From the NCBI GenBank assembly GCA_003118195.1, contig BEXV01002036.1, positions 2,023-66,022 on the forward strand: a DNA stretch of 64,000 nucleotides. Reading direction: 5' to 3'. This stretch comes from Hemicentrotus pulcherrimus (lineage: Eukaryota; Echinodermata; Echinoidea; Camarodonta; Strongylocentrotidae). Both the position numbers and the translations under genes were made by a program. The notes under the pieces are model-generated. The model made no database searches, had not been told where the DNA came from, and saw nothing but the letters and a program-made list of their open reading frames with translations. Shown here one piece after another: positions 12,851 through 26,180 of this stretch. Position 1 is the stretch's first letter. Every line of letters starts with the position of its first letter.

Positions 12851-15800
12851 TTTCATCAATATGTTAAATTGATTTTTTTTCCTACTCAATCTCTACTTCC
12901 AAAGGCTCAAAGAGTTGGAAAGTGGATTATTTTATACCCGAAACTCATAAAATAATGGGCACTTTTCTTCTTCTTAAAGGTGATAAGTGTTAAAAAGAGC
13001 AATGCTTTGAATCCATCCTGAGCCTACCTTGCCTACGCTGTAAGGTGCCTTGAGGGAGAAGTAGCCCAGAAGGTCAACGAACTGAGAGGCCTTGCGTCCG
13101 TAGTTGGATAGCTCCGGCCACAGCTCCCACATCAGCTCCAGCAGCTCCTCCTGCTTGGCTGCTGGAGAGCTCCTGCAAGAATGTACACAAGAGAGAACTT
13201 GTTTATGATGGATTGTACTGGCCTGCGGTCCTAAAAAGCACTATATAAGACCAAAATGTTATTATTATACAAACATCAAATACATTTGCATCAAATGACA
13301 GTTTTTGTTACAAGCGTGAGTGTACCAGTACAACACCCATACCACTATCCCACCAACCCTAGGACAATTAATAATAATAATAATAGTCCGTTCTTGTAAA
13401 GCGCATAATACTTAGTCTCTATGCGCTTCCAAAGAGCTTCAGAAATGATTACCCTAGCTTTAGCTCCAGCTACCGATATCGGTGCACTGTGCATTTCAAG
13501 GAATAATCCTACCAGGTACCTATTTACTTCACCCTCAGCAGAGTCCATCAGCTTTACTAGACCACAACACCTCTACTTAATACTTTTATTATCACATGGA
13601 TGAAGATTAGTGTAGTAGGAGGCTCTGGCATCATCCTATTTAAAGCCTCATCGCACTAGTTTGGCCAGGAGGGATTAGACCTCCCTGCATGGTCACTGAC
13701 CGGTGGTTATCTCATCAAAGAAGCTCTCAATTAACATAAGAAAAGGGGGATCATGGGGGACCAATGGTCACCGATTAGGCATTGTTTGCTATATAGAGGG
13801 CGCAAGTAGCTACAAGAAGTGCAGTGGGGCTTTAACATTACCCCTTTTCACTTATCGGATGGTCCATGAAAATGATGATCCAATCTTACCTGAAGATGTA
13901 GAGCAAGAATCCGTGAGCTTGCCAGCGCAGAGCTGTGTTGTTGGACTCCAGGAGATGGGTCCTGATGAAACGACGGAGGATGTCACGGCTGATGGACTTG
14001 TTGAGCTGGTTCACCAATGCCTGACAAAGCACCTCATCATGCACTGGAGAGCTCTCTGAAGGAGAACAGTGAACAACAATGGTTAAAAGTAGCTTTAAGA
14101 ACGTATAGATTATTCATAAAAATACATATTGTCTTACTTACTCATATTAAAATAAAGAAATGATACAACTACATGTGTAGGCACACCTAATCCATAACTT
14201 TAAGAAATACCATGTACATATGACCTTTAAATGCATTGTTAAGCCGCATGAATTTTCTCTGAAAATTCTGTACAGAACCTTCAACAGTCTAACCTCCTGG
14301 ACAATTAAATAATACTCCAAACAATAATATAAAATATTTCTTTATTCCAAAAGAACATGTATCGTTACCCTTCATTCAATTTTTCACACTAAAAAAAAAA
14401 AAGAGGGTTTATACCCACATTTCCTTGATAAATATGCTCTTTAATAAAGGCGTAATTGGGAAAATAATTAACAGAAAACAATAATAATCACCTTTCTCTT
14501 CCGATTTATCTTTGTCTTTGTCCTTGTCCTTGTCCTTCTCTTTCTCCTTACGTTCACGTTCTCTCTTCGCTCTGGAGCTCGACGAGGACGATGATGACGA
14601 GCTCGAGGACGTGGGTTGACCTTTGACCCCACAGAGGGCACAGGTCAGGAGCTGAAGGACTAGAGGGGAGACTCCTTCGTCAAGGTGGAAGCTCGCTTGG
14701 AGAAGACTGGGGATAACAGCTGTAGACACCAAAGGTGGAAAAAGATTAGTAGAGATGTCGTGGTCTAGTGGATAAGTCACCCGACTGCAGATCACAAGGT
14801 AGGGGGTTCAAGTCCCGCCGCGGCACCAATGTCCTTTGGCATGACGTTAATCTACATTTGTCACTCTCCACCCAGGTGTAAATGGGTACCTGATATGATT
14901 GAGCGCTAGTTACTTTCGCAGCTCGGCTATAACCAGGGTAATATGTGTAAAGCGCCATGAACGTCAGAGCCTGGTGATACATGTACAGGCGCTATAGAAA
15001 TATCCACATGATTATTATCATGAAAATTAGATCCTCCATATCTCAATGAAAATAACAAAAAGCACTAACTTTGTAGATCTCACAATATAAGGATGTAAAT
15101 TTTTATCACTAAAAGAAATTCATCCACATTGTCCTAGATGTGGAATTTATTCCTTGAAACGCAGAGCACGGGACAGCTGCTCTGCTAAAGCCAGGGTTAT
15201 TATACCGTATGATTATAGGGGGCTTAGAGACTTCTGATAAAGCAAGTGTATAGACGCTATATTATTATTAAATGATGAATATTTAGGAGCGAATCAGCGG
15301 ATTCCAGGGAAAATATGAATAATGGCCGCATACAGTATTTTTTCTATTTTCTTTTTTCTCTCAAGTGTTTCCTGTGGCTAAAATTTGAATATCATATAAC
15401 TGTTGCATTGTAATATATACATGTATATACATTTGGCAAAACAATTTTGCAATTAATCTGAACTAGGAAGCTCATCATCTAGTGCTAAAGAAGTGGAATC
15501 TGATAGTATTTTTTTCTTCTTCCATGCACGGTTTTTCTTTTGAATTCAGGCAGTAAATGTCATCATATAATACGGAAGACTTAAAATAAGTATCATTTTG
15601 AGATTACAACTTACTATCATCTTTGATGGCAAACTTCTGCCAGTTTGTCGTTCTTGAGGTGGCTACTTCTTGGCATGCCTTCAGGTGCTCAATCTAAACA
15701 ATAGAAATCATAGTTGATTCAAAAAATATAATGTAATTTCAAGTTTTAGAAATATATGTGAGAAATATAACCTAAGTATTTTGTATACTGGTAGCAGTTT

Positions 15801-18800
15801 TTCCTTGCAGTTACGAAGTGCTTCACATGAATTAGATAGATATCTTATTTTGTAGAATTTAGTAACAAGGAGCTCTTAACCAGCGCAGCTGAATATATTT
15901 TGTATAAAAGCTGCGCTATATAAATTTATTATTATTATTATTATTATTATTATGAATTATACCATCTCTTTTCATATCACATTTCAGATTCAAGAAATAA
16001 TACATCACTTATTATTTGTTGTAGGCATTTGAAGCAGGCATTTGAAATACATGTAACTGCAACATAAATGCCTTGAAATATTGTCTCTGCAAACAATTCT
16101 AATTATGAATGATACAATGCGCAACCATCAGATGCAATCATCTTCAATAAAACGAATTCTGTCATTCTGTCCTCATCTTCATCTCAATCCCACATGCAGC
16201 TCATCATTTTGAATAATTTTCTGTGCCCTCGATCTCTCACTTCTTTTTGTCATTGTCTACTCTTTGTATTATGACCGTGTTCTTCTATCTTTGTCGTGTA
16301 AAGTATTGTCTTGTCCCTTTCTCGTCTCTGTTGGCATCCCCCTTTTTCTTTCCCCTATTTTGTAGTTCCTTTTGTATTACAGATTAGTTAATTTAATTAC
16401 TCATTATTTCTAAGTATCATTTGAGGTGTTCACACTTGTACAAGCATTGCTTTTTAGTGGACCCCTCTGTTTCCAACATGTATTTTTACATTTGTTTTAA
16501 ATGCTTATAATTGATTTGTAAAGCTTTGTAGGAAACATGAATAAATTTGAATAATTGAATAATTGTGCAGATGGCACAAATCCAGAAATCTATTTTGAGA
16601 TATTTTTTCTTGTGTTTTCCTACATTAGCACCAGCATATCTATTCAAACGAAAATTAATTTCTCAAGTGATGTAATGTTGATTTAAAAAAAGGGTGAACA
16701 TAGTTACTTGAGGTACGTGCAATTATAGTAAAGATAGAGAGAGATGAACTTACCAGAGTAATAAGGGTGTCATATGGTAGGGATATAGGAGTGGTAGAAA
16801 CAGTTTCCAGGTGCAGTCCATTCTCAGAGCAAATTTGCCTTAAGAAAAAGAAACGGTAAAATACAATACACATACATATCAACAGTCCTGTCTCATGGAG
16901 ACACTTTTTTTTTTCAAAGAGGAAAAACGCACATGAAGGTGTGTTTGAACAATGTTCAATGCAAAACTTCCGACAAAATAGGGCAATTCAATTTTCTTTT
17001 CATAATATTTCCTATTGTCTACCTCATTGTTGTTTCATATCTTTTTCTTCCTGTCTGTCTGTATTCACGTCTCTGTCTATCTCTCTTCAACTCCTCTCTC
17101 TCTCTCTCTCTTTCTGGTTGTATGGTTCTCTTTGGTGTGATTTCAGAGCAATTGGAAATCCTCTTCCTTTCCTTCACCCTTCTCCTTTTCCACAATCCTG
17201 CTCTTCCCTTCCTCTCATTTTATATCTCTCATATGCGATTCCAGTGCATGAAGATCCCTCAGCTGTCTGTACGACTTTCCCTCTCTCCTCCCCTCCTGTC
17301 CCTCCTCCCCTTCTCTCTCCTCTCCTCCCCCTTCCTCCCCTCCATCCCTCCTCATTCTACTCACTTGATATCTCTTATATGTGACTCCAGTGCAAGGAGA
17401 TCCCTCAGCTGTCTAAGCGGCCCCTTCCCCGTCCCTCTCATCAATTTCACCCTTGTCTTTCCTCCCCTCCTCCCCTTCTCTCTCTCCTCTCCTCTCTTCC
17501 CCATTCCTTCCTCCTCCACCCCTCTCCATCCACTTACTTGATATCTCTCATATGCGATTCCAGTGCATGAAGATCCCTCAGCTGTCTATACTTCTCCTTG
17601 GATCCACAGATGAAGAGAAGGAGCTTGCGGACCTGCCGTCTCACAAACGGGGTTTGCTGGGTCATCATATACTAAAGTATACAAATATAATACATCTTAT
17701 TTAGATGGTGTGTCCTATAAAGAAATGTCCTGTTTTGATAACCTCAATTGCATATTACCTGTACCTCATAAGGTTAATTTCAATTTAGCATTATGAAAGT
17801 TAAACTATAACATTGATATTTCAGCCTAAGACAAACTAATATAAATTGTCTTTTTGTACACAGAAATTATTTGCTCATTTCGCTTTCAGCCATTTGCTCA
17901 ACCTTCAAAAGCCTGCTAAATCTCTTGATATCATAACAATCAAATAAGCAATATATAAAACAATCCCTCAAAGCATCCCACATTCTGCATTTCAAACTGA
18001 ATTTATACCCAACAACATTCAAATACACTCTGCTTCATATAACAAGCAAATTCTGGATTACATAACAGTAACAATGGCGACTTACATGTACATGTACAAA
18101 GCTTCAGTATCCTTATTACTTCATGTATCATGTTAAAGGGATTGTTTAACAATGTTAAATCTGACATACACGGCCCTACATGTACGTGTTATCAGTGTCT
18201 GTGATATGTTGTGATATGGCCCTAAAAAAAAAGGGCTTTAAAATGATCAAGAAGTGCCTCAATAAGTAAAAATCTTTGAGTGATCGGTTTTACCATACTT
18301 GTTTTCCCCAATAGACTGGAGTGTTATGAAAACTGTCAGATGAACGGTTTTCAAAATTTGTAATTCCAATCATGAATATCTTGATAATCAGACAGGCGAT
18401 GGGTTATGGGGTTCCTGACTGACCTAAAGGTTTATAATTATCATTGCATCATCAGTAGAGGTGTCGTGGACGAGTGGATATGTCAGCGGACTGTGGGTCA
18501 CAAGGTCCGCGGTTCAAGTCTCACCACGGCACTAATGTCCTTTGGCAAGACATTGATCTATATTGCCACTCTCCACCCAGGTGTAAAATGGGTACCTGGT
18601 AGGATGCGAAAGTTAATGTGCTTAGATTAGCAAGTGTGCGCATTAGCAAGTGGCTGGAATGCTCCCTAGGGAGTCGAGAATGTGCATACATTTTGTGCAG
18701 GTAAGCCTGAATCCGATGACCAGGGTAATAATATATACATGTATATCTGTAAAGCGCTTTAAGAGGGCCTCTGGTCTTGAAAAGCGCTATATAAGAGCTT

Positions 18801-21800
18801 GCTATTATCAATATTATGAGCTAAATCCAGGATTTTGTTTCAGAATCTGAGACAAAGTTACCGGATCCCTTTAACCTGTTGACTAATGAAATCTCTCATT
18901 CCCATAGGCTTAAAACAGGGACAAGACAGATCCGGTAGGCAATGGGTTAATTTCATGACAATAAACTTGTGGATAATATGCGGACTCTATCTTACCTCAC
19001 AGAGATAGTAGAACCAGGCCTGATCAAAGATGGGTATACCCACGGAAGGAGCCGAGTCACATATCTTCTTCATCTGTCAGACATGTGATAAATAATGCAT
19101 TTAGAAGAATAGTACAAGAACACATTTGTTACTAACAAATAGAGGGAGTATGATAAATCATAACGTTATTGTCAGAACATTCTAAAAAATGCAATTTTAC
19201 GTGACAACTAACAAAGGGAATGAGTGTACAAAGAACGTATATCAAAATTTATTCAACAGATTTCTCATTACGGTTTTATGGTCCGAGTATAAACCTTCTT
19301 GAAATCATGAATAAGTTTTGAGTTTTAAGAGGAAACAAAAGCACTGGATGAGTTGTCTTGCCCATCTGATCTTCCCTCTAAAGACTCTGGCGTGCAATTA
19401 ATCTCTGTTTACTGTTTAAACCATAAGACACCACTTTGATGCAGATCCTTCAAGCAAAATAGAGCACCCTCCAATCTCTCTCTTTCTCATTCTCTCTGCG
19501 TTTTGTCCCTTTTGTTTTCTCTCTTTCTGTCTCTCATTTGCTCTAGCTGTCTCTCTCTCCTTCTATTTAACTATGCATTGATGGTGTGACTCACAATAAT
19601 GTTATTGTAATACACTGTCTGCTGAGAGCTGGAATGGCTCTCAAAATAGAATATCATGTTAACGGGGTATGTTTATATTGTATGTAACACCTTGGGGAAC
19701 AAGTTTCTGTATTATGGACAAACTAGAATTTTGAATCTTGAGAGAAAAAAACAAACAAACAAACAAAACCAAAACCCTACCTGGTATGGCAGTCTCAGGA
19801 CCATCTCAGTCAGTAGCTGTGGGTAGGCTTCAAATACATCTCCTGCATGACCCTGTACAATACACGATACAACATTATCATTATTATGTCGTTATTGTAT
19901 GTTAGGAGAGTGGGGCGCAATGTAAATGATCAAACAAGGAAAATTCATGCATGTGGAAGTCATGAAATAGGAGAAACAGAGATACAGCAAATAACCTGGG
20001 AATCTCTTCAATTTATAAGCAATCATTTTTAATACAGACATGTGCATGTACATGCTACCATGCATAAAAAAAATTCAATTATGTGCAATCCTAACAACAT
20101 TTGAATCATCTCCTGTCTTTCAAACTGTATGCCGTATCAACCATGTCACAACTTGTGTTCAAATTATCCTAGCCCAAGAATACTGGAGTGCTCTCATTGT
20201 AATATATAAACATGGAAATTGGATGAAGACCATTGCATTATTTTTTTCTTGAGCACCCTGTACACCTTTAACATACCTTGACATACTGACGTAAGAAGAA
20301 TGGTGACATGTCAGGAGGAGCTGAGGGAGGGTGGGGCTTGAGAAGGTTCCCTCCTGGAGGAGAAGGCTCCTATAAAACAAACATCAAAGTTAGATTTATG
20401 CATTTAAAATAATAAAATTAAGCCAAGTTGTTACATGTACATGGCTACATAAAGTGATAATACATGGCTACGCTGCGCACATGTGCATCTCTGGGGAGTA
20501 AAAAATTAAGATGCTTTGAATTTAACGTAGTGGCAAATGACAAGGACATTGATGCACATACTGAGACACGCATTACAAGTAAGGCTCTGCTTAGACTGTC
20601 ATTCAAAGCAAATGGCGGCCCACATGACTGTGTGATTGGGCGAGTTTGTTGCCAATTTCTTGACTTTATATTCATTTTTTTGGACCCATTTTATAAAACA
20701 AATAAATGCTTGTGCATTAGTGATATGCACTGCACTTATTAACGTCACACTGAGCCGGATAATGAACTTGTCAAGTCTCGTTCGCTATCCCATTGTGACT
20801 TGACCTAACTTAACTTAAATAAATATTAAAAAATATTACTCGCAGCTAGCTCAATTGCTATGCCAATGTTGAATGTAGAAATTATGAAAGTAAACGGCAA
20901 TAAACAGAAGTGAATTCATTGAAACATCATAACTTACATCATCTATGCCTGTTTCTTTCCAGTGGTCAAGCAAGGCTTTGAGAATCAGCAGACAATGATC
21001 CACTGCTCCACAACTCAACAGAGCAGCTGCTGTAGCATGGGAGATCTGAGTTGATGACTGCAAGGAAATAAAAACATTCAAACAACAAATGTTGATGCAA
21101 GGTAATGTTCAGTCCTATACTTAAACAGAATATATAATATATTTGTGTGAACAATATTTGCTCTAGAGTTTATTTCATTATAGACATTTGATTGCACTTG
21201 TGCTTTAGGTTCTGGTTAGGGCTATAATCAGGAATTGTGTGGCATTTGGTTCTGTACTGGGTCCAGTATTGAGGTTAAGGACATAGTTGATAAGAAATGC
21301 AGTAAATACAAAATTAACTGCAGATCAAAACGCGGTGAAGGATGTGTCAACAAGGCACCACATCACGTAGTTAAGACTTCCTACTGGTACATCTGATTAC
21401 CTCACTAGCCAGCTTGGTGCCTGACTTGGTGCGTGACATGAAGACACTGAGCAGCCTCATGACAATCAGCTGCACCTCGTGGTGAGGGGTACGGGCAGAG
21501 ACATCGCCAAACGTCTTCCGGTCCAGCTGGAGCTCGAAGAGCACGATGGTGAGGAGACGGTCAAGGGCTCCCTTGTCCTTGTCATCTTCAGGGTCAAGGT
21601 CAGAGCTCAACATCAGAATCACCTGAAAGATCAAGACAATAAGAATGATAGAGTGCAACATGTCTGTAAAGACCATTAGACGGAGATAACAACAATAATA
21701 ATACCATTTACATTGATGTAGCGCTAAATACTACGGTTTTAAAGCGTTGTACTATTATTACATAGCATTAGCCAAGCTACAGTGTATCCTTATAAGGCGC

Positions 21801-24645
21801 TCTGGCATTCAAGAAATTTCTTCCTTTGGGTACCTATTCCCATTACCTGGGTGGAGGGTGGTAAACGTAGAATGACGAGATTAATGTCCTGCCAAAGGAC
21901 TTTAATGGCACAGCCGAAAAAGAACTGAGACAAGGAAAGCAAGCTTTACGGGTAGACAGTCTAGATTTACAAGTTCCTTTGATTTAAACTTTAATTGAAA
22001 AAACTGTGAAAGGGGGAAAAAAATCTCTTGAAGTAAGAGCTCCAGGGTATGCACCATGTGACCTCCATCAATCTGCCTCAAGACCTATTACTCCTAGTAT
22101 ATTATCATGTCTATTTCGAGTACAGGTACTGATACTCTGATGACTTAATCCTCCTACTACAATGTACTACGACCACAAAGAGTATCACTGTACCTGCACG
22201 AATGGTATCGCCCTGACACCTCCCACCATCCTCAGGTCTGGAAGGTACTCCAAGAGTCTCTCTAGACTCCTCTCAAGACTTATTACTTCTAGTATACTAT
22301 GAAGTCTATTTCGACTACAGGTACTGCTAATATGTCCTCCTACTTCTACAACCAGAAGAAACATCACTGTACCTGCATGAATGGTATCGCCCTGACACCT
22401 CCCACCATCCTCAGGTCTGAAAGATACTCCAAGAGTCTCTCTAGACACCTCTCAAGACTTATTACTTCTAGTATACTATGAAGTCTATTTCGACTACAGG
22501 TACTGCTAATATGTCCTCCTACTTCTACAACCAGACGGGATATCACTGTACCTGCATGAATGGGATCGCCCTGACACCTCCCACCATCCTCAGGTCTGGA
22601 AGACACTCCAAGAGTCTCTCTTGACTCCTCTCAAGACTTATTACTTCTAGTATACTATGAAGTCTATTTCGACTACAGGTACTGCTAATATGTCCTCCTA
22701 CTTCTACAACCAGACGGGACATCACTGTACCTGCATGAATGGTATCGCCCTGACACCTCCCACCATCCTCAGGTCTGGGAGATACTCCAGGAGTCTCTCT
22801 AGGAGCAGGAGCCTCAGGGTATGCATCCTGTGACCTCCATCGATGTCCGTCAGGTTCTCGGTCAGATCACTACTCTCCTCCCGGCAGGTGGACTGACCAA
22901 CCATGCCGCTGCCACTGGACATGCTCTCGCCCTGGGTCGAGGCATGTTCGTGGGTCATGTCACCGTAGGCACTGCTTCGTCCACTCGCTGCAAGTGAAAA
23001 TGGACAAATAAAATTAAGAGCACTTATACTTGGTACTTGGTAAGATTCCTCCAAGAGACACCGTAAAAGGTGTTTAAACTGGAGGTGTGTCGTCATGTGC
23101 GGCCATCAACTTAAGGTGCTGGTTATAAGTTGGTTTTTATAAGCAAAGATTTATAAGTATTTAAAGAAGGTTGGGCTTAACATAAAGATAAGATGCTGGA
23201 AAACAACTGGGTTCTACACAGCTTTGATACGAATCATGTGTTGGGCGGACATCTCTAAAATGTTCTACACCTTAACGGAAAAAACATCGGACAACCAAGG
23301 TTGACTTTTATCATGCATACAGAATACATTTACCATATACATGTACCCATAACAATGTGGCAGTCTTTGGTTTGTTTCATGTCAAATTAAGAGTTGAAAA
23401 TCAATTGCAATTTTGATCTTCATTGCTCAATATATGTAGGAATAGTAATAAATAGACAGAAATCCTAACTGAAAACCAGTAATTGTCTAGGATCCCCATA
23501 ACCATTCTCAACGTTGTTTAGTTTCATAGAGAACATCCTATCAGAAATGAGCTTTCCTCATCTTGAACCCTTTGTATGCTTTGGTCAATAAATGAAACAA
23601 GCAGTGGAATGTCGCAGATGACCTTTGTCACACATGTATGGAACATACACACTCACAACAGGGGGTGTCAGGTTTCAGTCCACAGGGAATTAAGAGATCC
23701 CAGTCTACTTTCCTATTCGAGTAATTCAGTTAAACCCAATCCCTGGGTCTAAGATCAGGTTAAACAGAGGAAAACTTAGATCTTAGACAACTTCCTTTGT
23801 TAAACCCCATTCTGAACAAAAGCTGAAACCAAACTTCAGCTTTAAATTTTGGAAGAGGAGTCTCGACCTTTAGTACTTGACATAAGACAACCCCTACCCC
23901 CAATTCCGTTTGGGAGTTGCAGGTTTCAGTCCACAGTGAATAAAGAGATCAGTCTACATTCCTAATTCACTAATTCAATTAAAGCCAACCCCTGGGTCTA
24001 ATATCATGTTCAACAAAGGAAAACTTAAATCTCAGACACCTTCCTTTGTTAAACCCCATTCTGAACAAAACCTTAAAGGTAAAGACCAGTATTGGAAACG
24101 CCCCAATTTCAAAAAAGGAAATGGAAGCTCTCATTACCAATCATGTGAAAGAATATGTTTTGACTAATACATGATGATAAAAAATTTGCCGGGAAACCGC
24201 CTACTAATTCATATATTTGGTAAATTGGTTTCTCTCTTGGTCTGTGAGAGATACAGGGTAGTCCCATATACATCTTTCTGTGTATAGTGCTTGTAACTTT
24301 ACGAAGAATGGGCCAAATTTCTTATCATTTTGATGATTCCAGAACCTTGCAGATGCTAGATGCTAGATGATCAACCTTTTCTGATTGATTCCACAACGTT
24401 TCTTTCACAATGCAATCGCATGACCATTACTGGTCTTTACCTTTAACTACTTAACATTAGCCAACCTCCATCCTGAAGAAATCCAGTTTAGGTGATGCTT
24501 ACCACTATGTTCTCCAGTGATGGAGTCTACTGCACTAGCGCCACTCTCAGAGCCAGCACTCCCTCCCTGTTCTGCAGGGGATGTCCTCAGGGTTGATCCA
24601 TCCGTAGCTGCGGTGCTTCCTTCATCATCACTTGCAGCTGATACA

Positions 24646-24702
<57 letters not shown>

Positions 24703-26149
24703 GGGGACAGATACAATGTAATCATATATATGTAATCTTCAAACTAGTATAGATACTTTAACTGTCTGAATTAAGTTCATCAATTCCCATTTCCAAGCCC
24801 TTTGATAATAACAACTGCAAAAAGTAAAGGAAAGGCCTTCCTAAAGTAAACTAACATTGAGATAAGACTGAGGAGAAAAAATATGAATTTATTGGATTAA
24901 ACAATTGTTCAGTTGGATTTCGCAAGGCTCTATTCCCTCAATAAGTATCCATATACAAGATCATAAACTAACTGCAGAACATACAGCCTTTATCTGAATA
25001 GCATTATTAAACAATGTACATGTATATGGCTTTAATCAAGCAGTATTGATGCTTTGGATAATACCAAGGAAATAGAAGTAAAATGCAAACATATGCATCA
25101 TGCTTATGGCAAATAGACAAAGTAAGTTAAACAAATTCTTTGTTTTTGGAGTTACGTAATTAAGAGATTTAGTCACCTGATGCTGTGGTATCAGACAGCG
25201 GTCCTTCCTCCAGGGATGAGGAGCTCTGTCCTTGTCCTCCTCCTCCTACTCCTAGCCCAAGCCCCTGGAGGTTCAGGCCTCCGCCTCCCCCTTGGTTAGA
25301 CTGCTCCTGCAGGCTCAGAGCGATGGCAAGCTCCATCATGGCCTCATCGTCAGCTTCCGGTGGGATCTCCAGCATGGGGGCGAAACCGCCACGCCCGCCC
25401 AAGAGGGCTTCCAGTGGGAGCTGGTTGTTTGCTCCACCACCGATGCCAGCGACATCACCAGGTTCTAGGACCATGGGCTCAGAGTGCTCCTGATAAAGTA
25501 AAGACAAAAAATAAAGATATAATTACTTGTGATTGACACATACTTTATCAGATGAGTAGAATGATAAATTAATGCACAGTTGAGAACAGAATCACAGTGA
25601 TAGCTTTGTGATTGATGCATTACAGTAAATACTCAGAAACTTATAATAAACAAACTTTGGTCCTTGAATCAGTTAACACTTAAACAGGTGACACAGACTT
25701 CAAAATATAGCTATAGAAATTGAAAAGGCAAGAAAAAGTGACATTTCTTGATTAAAAGTGAGAGTATTCTGATTTAAACGAAAAAAGATGTTAAATGTAG
25801 CTTCCTGGTTCGGTGCTCATTAATATCTTTTTTCCTTTGATTGAAAAGGGGATAAGGTAAATGAATTATAACATAGGGTTGAGTCTATAAACAGAAGTTT
25901 CTACTGTAGTTCTTACACATTTGTACATTTCACATACGAAAGATTATAAAAAGGTAAAGAAAGAGACAAAATGAAGTCTCACCACCACTTCATAGGAAGC
26001 CTCATCTTGGAGACCCTCTCCATCCTCCCCCTCCTGGTGCATGGCCATCTCTCTCTCATCTTCGTCATCTTCTTCTTCCTCCTCCTCATCCTCCTCTTCA
26101 TCCTCCTCCTCTACTCCCTGCATCACACCGGTCTCCATGTCTCCCTCAT

Positions 26150-26180
<31 letters not shown>

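Larger units (their letters stand above)
17672..18995 (-). other. Intron w52-w53
   Basis: Intron of 1.3 kb. Most of its right half is a nested pair of mobile elements (18133-18874). The left half is AT-rich with no gene signal. Confidence 0.7.

Noticed and set aside
12656..12889. Poly-Met frame
   Set aside because: Translation of a CAT microsatellite.
14752..14830. Possible tRNA gene
   Set aside because: A and B box-like sequences exist, but no complete cloverleaf could be drawn and the same head recurs followed by a common body; it is a SINE.
16933..17541. 202-codon plus-strand frame rich in Ser, Leu and Pro
   Set aside because: CT-rich intron with copies of the exon w53 edge; opposite strand to the gene and low complexity.
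22194..22730. Repeat array considered as a CRISPR-like or mutually exclusive exon cluster
   Set aside because: Units contain exon tails and donors but no acceptor I trust and no spacers of equal length; they are tandem copies of one exon edge.
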